Shown here: one piece after another, positions 18,501 through 27,345 of the stretch
Layout: every line of letters begins with the position of its first letter
Numbering within the stretch: the stretch's first letter is position 1
Source: Bacteroidota bacterium
GTDB lineage: Bacteria > Bacteroidota > Bacteroidia > 2-12-FULL-35-15
Direction: 5' to 3'
DNA length: 64,000 bases
Assembly: GCA_947449315.1 (NCBI GenBank)
Contig: CANFRC010000004.1
Coordinates: 1-64,000 of the forward strand
Notes under the pieces: model-generated
What the model saw: only the letters and a program-made list of their open reading frames with translations
What the model was told of the DNA's origin: nothing
Database searches by the model: none
Position numbers and translations under genes: made by a program

Positions 18501-18966
18501 TATTTTCGGTAAGATCAATAGCGGAATTAAATGGTACAGGGTTTAACTCCTTCGTCTTTTGGTTGATACTTGCTTCAATTAGTTCAGAATGAGATGAAGA
18601 AAGTGTAGACTCGTTTTGTAATTGAAGCACATTTAATAATTTATCCTGTACGTTTGAAAAGTGCTTCCCAATAATGTTTGCGGCCTCTTCGTGAGAAATA
18701 ATTTTCCCAAGCATATACAATTTTGAAAGGGGTGTTGCTATATATTTAACAACAACAAATCCCGTTGCAGCAACAAACGAATAAAATAAAATGGTACGTA
18801 CTATAGAATTAAAATGTGCGTAATATTCAAGCGCCGTAACAGCAACAAAGAATAGCAATACCAAACCAATACTATAAATCAATCCGCGTAAAAGATGATT
18901 CTTATAGTATTTTCTGATGAAGCCATCCAGTTTTTCAATCAATGATTGGTAATTGCTGCTCGACAT
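15568..18966 (-). CDS. Large DUF4175-type membrane/coiled-coil protein
   Basis: 1132 residues. Two or three transmembrane helices lie near the N-terminus (about 25-48, 57-77 and 155-172). A long beta-rich periplasmic part of about 330 residues follows, then more than 350 residues of Lys/Glu/Gln-rich coiled coil (about 510-870), a Gly/Lys-rich linker (GKPGSGSCSKPGGKGQKPS) and a Gly/Met-rich segment before a charged C-terminus. This architecture matches the DUF4175 proteins of Bacteroidota, whose function is not known to me. The gene overlaps the anti-sigma-type ATPase gene by 11 bp. A TATCTTTG box is 43 bp upstream of the ATG. Confidence 0.82.
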   Translation of the reverse strand: MSSSNYQSLIEKLDGFIRKYYKNHLLRGLIYSIGLVLLFFVAVTALEYYAHFNSIVRTILFYSFVAATGFVVVKYIATPLSKLYMLGKIISHEEAANIIGKHFSNVQDKLLNVLQLQNESTLSSSHSELIEASINQKTKELNPVPFNSAIDLTENKKYLKYALIPTLLIAVILFSAPSIIKDGTKRLVQHSDYFEKESPFQFVITNSDLRTLAQQDFELNVKITGDEVPDVVFVEIDGNEFKLNKENIVNFNYVFKNVQKNIHFNLAADGFKSKEYELVALPNPLLLNFDISLAYPKYLNKKDEVFNNTGDLVVPSGTKISWTFKTQNTNQLRLNFNDTSFAVPVASENVFNYSVRLFRDKTYSVSTSNQFLKSKDSVTYTINVIPDAYPQINVEEKKDSNATKRIYFRGDVKDDYGFSKLTFNYRFISNTDSSSTENLKKITPQASAIAVSKVTTQDQFSHYWDMSELGVSPGDQIEYYFEVWDNDGVNGNKSSRSQKMIFKAPTLKELAESTDKNNTKIKDDLEESIRQAKDVQKELADLQRKVAEKKNLSYDEKKKLQALLEKQKELQKKVENIKNENLQNNQKQSEYKQLDEKIMEKQKQLEELFDKVMTPELKEKYDELQKLLEKLDKEKIQEALEKMKLDNKDIMKELDRNLEIFKQLEVEQKIQENIDKLNDLSKKEDALSKKSEDKNADSKEQKAKQDDLNKKFDALQKDMKALEKKNSEMEEPKKMEDTQQKQDEIQKDMQKSSDQLSDNKKKDAAKSQKDAAKKMQELSQQMEQMQQQEQQEQQGEDINKLRDILENLIHLSFGQEALMSDLSKTKTNDPQFYKLNQKQKKLQDDAKMIEDSLLALSKRNPKIKADVNREISAINMNMDKAVVDIAEAQTPSMDGKNHKQEAASRQQFAMTSINNLALMLNEALSAMQAEAKKPGKPGSGSCSKPGGKGQKPSMANMRAMQEALNQQIKKLKEGMEKGGNKPGNKPGMGNGGMSQELAKLAAQQAAIRQEIQKMSDMINKNGNGAGGMSKIAEIMEETETDLVNKMLSQETINRQEEILTRLLESEKAEKEREMDEKRQSNETKNVYLSNPNDFLEYNTIKQKETELLKTVPPSLSPFFKIKVTQYFNNFGN

Positions 18967-19009
18967 TTTTGGTATATAACGCTAAAGGAAAGTGTTTTTT
19001 ACTCGCTAC

Positions 19010-19017
19010 CAAAGATA
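19010..19017 (-). promoter_or_regulatory. -7 box (TATCTTTG) for the DUF4175-HATPase operon
   Basis: Perfect TAnnTTTG match on the minus strand, 43 bp before the ATG at 18966. No well-placed -33 TTG is seen. Confidence 0.4.
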
Positions 19018-19061
19018 ATCAATCTTTGCTAGTTTCTGAAAAGACAAATGTTTAAAAAAAT

Positions 19062-19163
19062 CTAAAAAAGATGATTGTTTATTACATTACCGATTAATTC
19101 TCCTTCAATCAGAAAACCATCATGTCCGATGATTATCTCAATCTGCGAATGTATTTGATATAT
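19062..19163 (-). pseudogene. Probable relic of the homoserine O-acetyltransferase (metX) C-terminus
   Basis: In this otherwise non-coding stretch one minus-strand frame reads Y-Q-I-H-S-Q-I-E-I-I-I, then GHDGFLIEGELIGNVINNH, then L-F-stop. The block GHDGFLIE with hydrophobic residues before and after is what the last ~30 residues of Bacteroidota MetX look like (catalytic His in xYGHDGFLxE). Nothing upstream in the frame continues the enzyme and no start codon is present, so only the tail would remain. The match is from memory of the family, not a search. It gains weight from a second methionine-pathway relic on the other side of osmC. Confidence 0.5.
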
Positions 19164-19220
19164 AATAATCAATAAAAGGAAATCGCGTTACAAAATTAAA
19201 CAAAAATTCCTCCAATTACC

Positions 19221-19228
19221 TACCTTTG
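19221..19228 (+). promoter_or_regulatory. -7 box (TACCTTTG) for osmC
   Basis: Perfect TAnnTTTG match 19 bp before the osmC ATG. There is no TTG at the -33 distance. Confidence 0.4.
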
Positions 19229-19247
19229 AAATCTAAAATAACAAACG

Positions 19248-19673
19248 ATGCGAATAGAATTAAAACGATTAGATGATGCATTTCACTTTGAAGCCATGAG
19301 TGAAACAGGCAACGTTGCTCATATGGATGCAGGTGAAAATATTGGTGGAAGCAATAAAGGTGTTCGCCCGATGCAGATGCTGTTAATTGGTTTAGGCGGA
19401 TGTAGCGCTATTGATATAGTATTGATTCTGAAAAAGCAGAAACAAATTATTGAGGATTTTACAATCAGTATTGATGGAGAACGTGAGGAGGGGAAAGAGC
19501 CATCATTATGGAAAACGGTTCAAATTCATTTTAAATTAAAAGGACAAATTGATATTGAGAAAGCAGAAAGAGCGGTACAATTGTCAATGGAAAAATATTG
19601 TTCTGTTTCAAAAACATTAGAAATAGCGGGCGCAAAAATTAATTACATCGTATCGGTTAATGAAAAATCTTGA
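19248..19673 (+). CDS. OsmC-family protein
   Basis: 141 residues with the OsmC/YhfA fold pattern. The two conserved cysteines are C52 (GLGGCSAIDIV) and C118 (EKYCSVSKTLE), which in OsmC/Ohr enzymes reduce hydroperoxides. The subfamily resembles YhfA-type members often found beside sulfur amino-acid genes rather than classic Ohr. The remains of such genes appear on both sides, so it may be the survivor of a methionine-biosynthesis locus. Its stop codon lies within the first codons of the downstream relic (ATG at 19660). Confidence 0.9.
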   Translation: MRIELKRLDDAFHFEAMSETGNVAHMDAGENIGGSNKGVRPMQMLLIGLGGCSAIDIVLILKKQKQIIEDFTISIDGEREEGKEPSLWKTVQIHFKLKGQIDIEKAERAVQLSMEKYCSVSKTLEIAGAKINYIVSVNEKS

Positions 19674-19766
19674 AACAATTGCAATTCGAGCAAAGATACA
19701 TTTGATGAAGCCAAACAAATGCGATTGATTTTTGCTGAAGAACAAGAAGGGAATATTTATAATTGA
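19660..19766 (+). pseudogene. Remnant of a trans-sulfuration (MetZ/MetY-type) enzyme N-terminus
   Basis: An ATG overlapping the end of osmC opens the frame M-K-N-L-E-T-I-A-I-R-A, the usual beginning of PLP-dependent O-acyl-homoserine sulfhydrylases. It runs out of register into a stop at 19729. A shifted frame then reads T-F-D-E-A-K-Q-M-R-L-I-F-A-E-E and Q-E-G-N-I-Y-N-stop, matching the next conserved block (FDDAEEMRALFAEExEGNIYSRFSNPN). About 20 codons between the blocks and everything after NIY are missing. This is best explained by an internal deletion with frameshift and a large 3' deletion. Assignment is from family memory. Confidence 0.7.
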
Positions 19767-19795
19767 TGTACGAATCCTAATTCAAGTTGGTTTTT

Positions 19796-20365
19796 TTAAT
19801 TACTCAATTCGATATCTAAAGAGAAATTTTCCGGATTCGCCCCCTTCATATCTTTATAGAAATCCATGATAAGTTTCATGTCAGCCTTAAAGTCTCCTGA
19901 TGGGTATAGGATCTTATCAATCCCGCATGACTTTTTTTCATAATTAATAAATGCCAGTGCTATTGGTACTTTTGCTGATAATGCCACATAGTAGAATCCA
20001 GTTTTCCATTTTTCTACTTTAGAGCGGGTGCCTTCAGGTGTTATGACTAAACGCAATTCATCCCTTCCGTTAAATAATTCAGCCATTGCTTCCACTGAAC
20101 TTTTTTTGTCGGCTGAGGTGTTGTTTTTTTTTCTGTCAATCGGCAAGGCGCCAAGAGACAACATTAATCTTTTAAAAGGAAAACGGATCCATTCTTTTTT
20201 TATAGCAAAGCATTGTTTAAGTTTCATCACTTTAACTGCGCCCATCCCAAAAATAAAATCCCAGTTGCTTGTATGAGGAGCAACAATAATGACACATCTT
20301 TTAATGTCGTTGGATAAAAAGTGTGTTACTTTCCATCCTAATAATTTGAAAATAAATTTAAACAT
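19796..20365 (-). CDS. 1-acyl-glycerol-3-phosphate acyltransferase-like protein (PlsC family)
   Basis: 189 residues. The acyltransferase motif I appears as APHTSNWDF (H-x4-D) and motif III as VITPEGTRS, followed by KWKTGFYYVAL. Unlike canonical PlsC it has no clear N-terminal transmembrane helix and is short, as in the compact lysophospholipid acyltransferase group of Bacteroidota. It probably moves an acyl chain onto a lysophospholipid or similar lipid at the inner membrane; the exact acceptor cannot be told. It stands alone, convergent with the relic after osmC. Confidence 0.88.
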   Translation of the reverse strand: MFKFIFKLLGWKVTHFLSNDIKRCVIIVAPHTSNWDFIFGMGAVKVMKLKQCFAIKKEWIRFPFKRLMLSLGALPIDRKKNNTSADKKSSVEAMAELFNGRDELRLVITPEGTRSKVEKWKTGFYYVALSAKVPIALAFINYEKKSCGIDKILYPSGDFKADMKLIMDFYKDMKGANPENFSLDIELSN

Positions 20366-20531
20366 TGTTGAAAATAATTGTGACGAATATAGGAAATAGT
20401 TTGCGTTAATATTACGATGGATAGATGATTAGAAAAAAATTGTAAATAGTTATTTGTATTGTTGCATACGAACTCCGAATTTAATAAACCAAAATTTAAG
20501 CGTATCTTCGTATAAATAAATAATAATAATT

Positions 20532-21755
20532 TTGAAGTTTAAAGAGTTTAATTTCGACAGCAGTCTGCAAGAAGGCCTTGATTCAATGGGATTTGAAACG
20601 CCAACGCCTATTCAAGAGCAGGCAATCCCTATTATTCAAAGTGGAAAAGACATCATAGGTTGTGCTCAAACGGGTACAGGTAAAACAGCCGCATTTGTGC
20701 TACCCATTTTAGATAAGTTATCGAAAAGCCCAACAGATAAAACAAATACATTAATTATTGTACCCACTCGTGAACTTGCGTTGCAAATTGACCAGGCCAT
20801 TCAAGGTTTTTCTTATTTTACTTCTGTTAGTTCATTAGCCATTTATGGTGGTAGTGATGGTAGTGCATTTGAAAAAGAAAGACGAGCACTTACAGATGGA
20901 GCCAATATTATTATTGCTACTCCTGGTCGTTTGATGGCTCATTTGAACATGGGTTATGTTAAGTTGGATGACTTGCAACATCTTATTTTGGATGAAGCAG
21001 ATCGCATGTTGGATATGGGCTTTGTGGATGATATTATGAAGATCACAACCTATTTACCAAAAAACAGACAAACGTTGATGTTCTCTGCTACTATGGCACC
21101 GAAGATCAGGACACTTGCAACAAAGCTTTTAAAGGACCCGGAACAAATTAGTATTTCATTGGCAAAACCTGCTGAAGGCGTTGAGCAGGGAGCGTATTTG
21201 GTTTATGACACACAAAAAAACAATCTGATCAAATCATTGCTTTCAGGAAAAGAGATTAGCAGCGTGATCATTTTTGTTTCTACAAAAATAAAAGTGAAAG
21301 AACTTGAACGCGATTTGATAAAGGCAGGATTAAAAGCGAAAGCAATTCATTCGGACTTAGAGCAGTTGGAACGTGAAGAAGTTTTGCGTAATTTCAGAAG
21401 TAAACAATTACAAATTTTGGTCGCAACAGATATTCTTTCAAGAGGAATAGATATTGAAGATATTGGATTAGTAATTAATTATGATGTACCAGGGGAGCCT
21501 GCTGATTACATTCATCGAATCGGTAGAACAGCAAGAGCCGCCTCTACAGGTGTTGCCTTAACTTTTATTAACGAGTATGACCAGCAAAAATTTGGACAGA
21601 TTGAAGCATTGATAGGTGCGGCTGTTAAAAAGATTCCATTACCTGAAGGATTTGTTGAAGGACCTGTTTATAATCCGGATGTAAAAATAAAGAAACCATT
21701 TTCAGGGAAGAAAAAACCAAATTTTAATAAGGATAGAAGACCTGCAAGAAAATAA
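20532..21755 (+). CDS. DEAD-box ATP-dependent RNA helicase (RhlE-like)
   Basis: 407 residues with all helicase motifs: Q motif (TPTPIQEQAIP), motif I (AQTGTGKTAA), Ib (TPGRL), II (DEAD), III (SAT), V (ATDILSRGIDIE) and VI (HRIGRTARA). The C-terminal tail is short and Lys-rich (KKPFSGKKKPNFNKDRR) and would bind RNA. Roles in this family are ribosome assembly and RNA turnover, often at low temperature. The start is a TTG giving MKFKEFNF, the usual beginning of these proteins, with no ATG available. A TATCTTCG element (one mismatch from the -7 box) lies at 20503-20510. Confidence 0.95.
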   Translation: MKFKEFNFDSSLQEGLDSMGFETPTPIQEQAIPIIQSGKDIIGCAQTGTGKTAAFVLPILDKLSKSPTDKTNTLIIVPTRELALQIDQAIQGFSYFTSVSSLAIYGGSDGSAFEKERRALTDGANIIIATPGRLMAHLNMGYVKLDDLQHLILDEADRMLDMGFVDDIMKITTYLPKNRQTLMFSATMAPKIRTLATKLLKDPEQISISLAKPAEGVEQGAYLVYDTQKNNLIKSLLSGKEISSVIIFVSTKIKVKELERDLIKAGLKAKAIHSDLEQLEREEVLRNFRSKQLQILVATDILSRGIDIEDIGLVINYDVPGEPADYIHRIGRTARAASTGVALTFINEYDQQKFGQIEALIGAAVKKIPLPEGFVEGPVYNPDVKIKKPFSGKKKPNFNKDRRPARK

Positions 21756-21784
21756 AAAAATCCCCCGAGCACTCGGGGGATTTT

Positions 21785-21787
<3 letters not shown>
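21753..21787. terminator. Bidirectional terminator between helicase and ABC-F genes
   Basis: AAAAAATCCCCCGAG / CTCGGGGGATTTTTT, a perfect 15-bp GC-rich stem with a 2-base apex, A run on one side and T run on the other. It serves two convergent genes. Confidence 0.92.
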
Positions 21788-23437
<1,650 letters not shown>

Positions 23438-23446
23438 TTAAGGATG

Positions 23447-23454
23447 CAAAAGTA
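23447..23454 (-). promoter_or_regulatory. -7 box (TACTTTTG) for the ABC-F gene
   Basis: Perfect TAnnTTTG match on the minus strand, 27 bp before the ATG at 23419. No -33 TTG is evident. Confidence 0.35.
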
Positions 23455-23537
23455 GTGTATATTTAAGTAATAATAGTGAAAAAGATTTTTGATGAACGAG
23501 ATGATGTTTTCATAATTGGTAATAGTGTTTAGGCCTT

Positions 23538-24209
23538 CTATTTTTTCGACCATTTACTATTCGGGAATGCCGATTTATAAATCTCACTGTAATTGATGAT
23601 CAATCCAAATGTTAAAATTGGCGAATTAAACTCGCGGTTTAATTTGTAATTATCGGTAACAAAAAATCGGTATCCGAAATCTGCACCAACTCCAAACCAT
23701 TTTACAATTTTGTAATCTACGGAAATTGCAGGTTCGTATATAAAAGCATGATGGCTATCAACTTTAGTTTTTGCATCGTTTATGATTTGTCTATAATAAG
23801 TTTGGCCTACACCAATTTGTAATGGCAGACTTATTTCCCAATGTTTTGTCTGATAAAATGAATATTCTATTGCCCCTGAAATATAAAAGAAATGGATTCC
23901 TGAAGAAATGAAATAAGGTTTTCCCAATGCGTTGATATATTCAATATTTTGATTAAAATTTTTTGGTGGATTATAGAGCTGGTTGTACCCAATGCCAAAG
24001 CTGAGCCGTTTCCCGAAATTTACTCCTGCAATTGCTCCAAAGATATTTACGATATTGTTTTCTATAAACGAGTTCCTTGAATCCAATTTTGCAAATGGAC
24101 TTGGTCTTTGTTTTAGGCAATATCTTAGCGTGTCTAATGTAGGTTGTGCTTCTGCAGTTTTTAATGCAAAAAAGAAGGTCATCAATAGTATAGATACATA
24201 TTTCTTCAC
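23538..24209 (-). CDS. Putative outer-membrane beta-barrel protein
   Basis: 223 residues. A signal peptide (MKKYVSILLMTFFFALKTAEAQ) is followed by alternating hydrophobic-polar strands with aromatic ends (FGIGYNQLY, FYISGAIEYSFY, WFGVGADFGYRFF, ILTFGLIINY), the pattern of a small 8-strand outer-membrane barrel. No specific family is recognised. It starts with GTG, and a TATCTTTG box lies 4 nt before that GTG. The gene stands alone, ahead of the terminator that closes the respiratory operon. Confidence 0.78.
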   Translation of the reverse strand: MKKYVSILLMTFFFALKTAEAQPTLDTLRYCLKQRPSPFAKLDSRNSFIENNIVNIFGAIAGVNFGKRLSFGIGYNQLYNPPKNFNQNIEYINALGKPYFISSGIHFFYISGAIEYSFYQTKHWEISLPLQIGVGQTYYRQIINDAKTKVDSHHAFIYEPAISVDYKIVKWFGVGADFGYRFFVTDNYKLNREFNSPILTFGLIINYSEIYKSAFPNSKWSKK

Positions 24210-24213
24210 AGAA

Positions 24214-24221
24214 CAAAGATA
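24214..24221 (-). promoter_or_regulatory. -7 box (TATCTTTG) 4 nt before a GTG start
   Basis: Perfect TAnnTTTG match; the minus strand reads TATCTTTG-TTCT-GTG. It implies a leaderless mRNA for the barrel protein gene. Confidence 0.45.
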
Positions 24222-24264
24222 ATCAATCCCCCTTTGACGTTTTTATTTAGATGGAATAGTTCTA

Positions 24265-24300
24265 ACAAAAAATCCCACGCAATTGTGCGTGGGATTTTTC
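24265..24300 (-). terminator. Terminator of the act-cta respiratory operon
   Basis: AAAAATCCCACGCA / TGCGTGGGATTTTT, a perfect stem with loop ATTG, 17 bp after the ctaD stop codon. The minus strand runs into a T tract. Confidence 0.9.
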
Positions 24301-24316
24301 TAATATTTAATTTTAG

Positions 24317-26134
24317 TTAGTGTCCTCCACCATCAACTTCCCCTTCTGCCAAAGGAACAGTTTGAGGAACAAAATCATGTTCTTTCCCCGGCTTGCTATA
24401 ATCATATGGCCAGCGGTGAACGACAGGAAGTGGACCAGGCCAATTTCCGTGCGTATTTTCCATTGGAGTTGTCCACTCTAATGTATTTGAATTCCATGGG
24501 TTTTGTTCAGATTTAGGGCCACGGAAAATTGAATAGAAGAAGTTGAATAAGAAAACCACTTGAACTAACGCTGCTAAAATAGCAAAGCAAGTGATGAATA
24601 CATTAATGTCAACTAGGTTATCGAACATCGGGAAAGCCGTGTTAGAATAATATCTACGCGGAACCCCTGCTAAACCTAAGAAATGCATTGGGAAGAAAAC
24701 ACCATATGCTGAAATAAAAGTACCCCAGAAATGAATGTATCCTAATGTTTTGTTCATGTGACGTAAAAATAATTTAGGGAACCAGTGATATACACCTGCG
24801 CACATACCTAATATTGCAGAAACACCCATTACTATATGGAAGTGAGCAACAACGAAGTAAGTATCGTGTACGTTGATATCTAATGCAGAGTCAGCAAGAA
24901 TTATTCCCGTTAATCCTCCAGAGATGAAAGTTGATACCAACCCGATCGCAAATAACATTGCTGGCGTGTAACGGATATTCCCTCTCCATAAAGTGGTAAT
25001 GTAATTAAACGCTTTTACTGCGGAAGGGATTGCAATCAACAACGTGGTGAATACGAATACAGATCCTAAAAATGGATTCATACCTGTCATGAACATGTGA
25101 TGCCCCCATACGATAAAGGAAAGGAAGCCAATTGCCATGATAGATCCGATCATCGCACGGTACCCAAAGATCGGTTTACGAGAATTTGTAGAAATGATCT
25201 CAGATGTTAACCCTAATGCGGGTAAGATGATAATATATACCTCAGGATGACCTAAGAACCAGAATAAATGTTCGTATAGAATTGGGCTACCACCTGTTTG
25301 CTCCAATGCTTGACCACCAATGTAAATGTCGGACAAGTAAAAAGATGTTCCGAAACTTCTGTCGAAAATTAATAATAATGCTGCTGATAATAATACAGGG
25401 AATGAAAGAACACCTAGAATTGCTGTAATGAAGAATGCCCAGATTGTCAATGGCAATCGAGTCATTGTCATTCCTTTTGTACGTAAGTTGATGACAGTGA
25501 TAATATAGTTCAATCCACCAAGTAAAGCCGACACAATGAATAAGCTCATTGAAACCAACCATAAAGTCATTCCTAACTTAGAACCGTCCATTGCTTGTGG
25601 TAATGCACTTAATGGAGGGTAAACTGTCCATCCTCCAGATGCAGGACCTGTTTCGATAAAAAATCCAGCCATCATTATTACGCTCGATAGGAAGAAGAAC
25701 CAATAAGAAAGCATATTTAAGAAACCCGATGCCATATCGCGAGCACCAATTTGATAAGGGATCAATAAGTTACTGAATGTACCACTCAATCCACCTGTTA
25801 ACACCATAAAAACCATAACAGTACCATGAATTGTTACTAAGGCCATATACATTCCTGGTTCAATAACCCCATCTTTTCCCCATTTATCTCCTAGGATAAA
25901 ATTGATAATTTTAAAATGTTCTCCTGGCCAAGCTAATTGCAAACGGAACATAAATGACATTGTCATTGCAAGAAAAGCCATGATCACTGCAGTGATTAAA
26001 AACTGACGTGAAATGACCTTGTGGTCCATACTAAAAATGTATTTGGACACAAATGATTCTTCATGATGATGCTCATCGTGGTGACCGTGACTATCGTGAC
26101 CGTGGCTTTCGTGATGACCGTGATTATCTGACAT
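24317..26134 (-). CDS. ctaD: Cytochrome c oxidase subunit I
   Basis: 605-residue heme-copper oxidase catalytic subunit of the inner membrane that reduces O2 to water and pumps protons. The CuB/active-site helix LFWFLGHPEVYIIILP has the His and the Tyr that cross-link, and the Glu before the Val-Tyr marks an A-type enzyme. The CuB His pair is in VWGHHMFMTGMNP, and the heme ligands are in VAHFHIVMGV. About 12 transmembrane helices are visible. The first ~26 residues are unusually His-rich (HGHHESHGHDSHGHHDEHHH), a possible metal-binding tail. It is the last gene of the operon; subunits III and IV are not in it. Confidence 0.97.
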   Translation of the reverse strand: MSDNHGHHESHGHDSHGHHDEHHHEESFVSKYIFSMDHKVISRQFLITAVIMAFLAMTMSFMFRLQLAWPGEHFKIINFILGDKWGKDGVIEPGMYMALVTIHGTVMVFMVLTGGLSGTFSNLLIPYQIGARDMASGFLNMLSYWFFFLSSVIMMAGFFIETGPASGGWTVYPPLSALPQAMDGSKLGMTLWLVSMSLFIVSALLGGLNYIITVINLRTKGMTMTRLPLTIWAFFITAILGVLSFPVLLSAALLLIFDRSFGTSFYLSDIYIGGQALEQTGGSPILYEHLFWFLGHPEVYIIILPALGLTSEIISTNSRKPIFGYRAMIGSIMAIGFLSFIVWGHHMFMTGMNPFLGSVFVFTTLLIAIPSAVKAFNYITTLWRGNIRYTPAMLFAIGLVSTFISGGLTGIILADSALDINVHDTYFVVAHFHIVMGVSAILGMCAGVYHWFPKLFLRHMNKTLGYIHFWGTFISAYGVFFPMHFLGLAGVPRRYYSNTAFPMFDNLVDINVFITCFAILAALVQVVFLFNFFYSIFRGPKSEQNPWNSNTLEWTTPMENTHGNWPGPLPVVHRWPYDYSKPGKEHDFVPQTVPLAEGEVDGGGH

Positions 26135-26189
26135 ATGCTAAATTTATTATTTTGTTATTTTATATTTTTTCCCTTTTTGGAAATGATTT

Positions 26190-27287
26190 TTATTTCTGTG
26201 CTACCGCTTTTGCTTCAGGGGCTGCTTTTGCATAAAATGGTTTTTTACTGGCAATCCATTTTTTGTAATCTTCTTCCGAATCAATTACAATTGTCATTTG
26301 CATATTATAGTGACTGTTTCCGCAAATCTTATTACACAACAAGATGTAATCAAACGTTACTGGTTTTTCATCTCCTGGTTTAAAGTCATTGTGACCATTT
26401 CCGATTATGCTAGCACGTTTTGCTCTAACAGCGTTTATCCCTTTGTATTGCTCAATCACTTCTGCATTTTTACGCATATCTGCAGTGGTAATTGTAGGAG
26501 TAAAATGGAACATTGTTGTCATACCAGGTACAACGTTCATTTGTGCTCTGAAGTGCGGGAAAAATGCACTGTGAATTACATCACGAGAACGGAATTTAAA
26601 TTCTACTTCTTTCCCAACTGGTAAATGAATTTCATTTTTTACAATAATGTCATCTTGGCCTTCTGCGCTAGTTGAGTCTAATCCAAGATCATTTGTTGCA
26701 GTAATAAGTTTGTAATTTGCTTCTCCTAATTTGTTGTCTGCTCCTGAAAAACGAGCAGTCCAGTCAAATTGTTTTGCATAGATCTCAACGACCATTGAAT
26801 TTGGATCAGCAGGTTGTGTAATCTTGTTCCAAGATTTTAATCCGAAAATAATGATGATAGCCAAAACGATTGCAGGAATAACGGTCCAAATCATTTCTAA
26901 TTTATTATCGTGTGCAAGAAATGTAGCAACATTTCCTTTACGCCCATAATATTTATATGCAAAATAAAATAAAGCAATATGTGTAATTGTAAATACAAAA
27001 AAGATGATAGCCATGTTGAAGTTAAACAACCAATCGATTGTTACACCATGTTCAGATGCAGAAATGGGTAACATCTTAGGAATGAAACTTTTTAAATTCC
27101 AGATGGTGAATGCAAAAAATACAAACAAAAAGAGCAACATCAATCTTGATTGCAAACGGTTATCTTTGTCTGTTATTTCTTCTGGTTTTTTCCCTTTTAA
27201 GCTTGATGCTAGTTCAAAAACTCTAACTAAATAGCCAATTGCTAATGCTGTTAAAATTATGGCAACGTAAACTAAAATCTTTATCAT
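26190..27287 (-). CDS. ctaC: Cytochrome c oxidase subunit II
   Basis: 365 residues. An N-terminal helix, then two transmembrane helices (about 50-65 and 85-110), then the periplasmic cupredoxin domain. CuA ligands lie in CNKICGNSHYNM (C-x3-C-x3-H-x2-M) plus the upstream His in VIHSAFFPHFR. A Lys stands where many oxidases have the Glu of C-x-E-x-C; I believe this is common in Bacteroidota. No C-terminal cytochrome c domain is fused, so electrons should come from ActE, the ActA cytochrome domain or a free cytochrome. It is the seventh gene of the operon, 58 bp after actF. Confidence 0.95.
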   Translation of the reverse strand: MIKILVYVAIILTALAIGYLVRVFELASSLKGKKPEEITDKDNRLQSRLMLLFLFVFFAFTIWNLKSFIPKMLPISASEHGVTIDWLFNFNMAIIFFVFTITHIALFYFAYKYYGRKGNVATFLAHDNKLEMIWTVIPAIVLAIIIIFGLKSWNKITQPADPNSMVVEIYAKQFDWTARFSGADNKLGEANYKLITATNDLGLDSTSAEGQDDIIVKNEIHLPVGKEVEFKFRSRDVIHSAFFPHFRAQMNVVPGMTTMFHFTPTITTADMRKNAEVIEQYKGINAVRAKRASIIGNGHNDFKPGDEKPVTFDYILLCNKICGNSHYNMQMTIVIDSEEDYKKWIASKKPFYAKAAPEAKAVAQK

Positions 27288-27345
27288 ACTATTTTGAATT
27301 ATTAATTCGTTATTGTTCTTCGTGTTTTGTTAAAAAAGGATTTTC

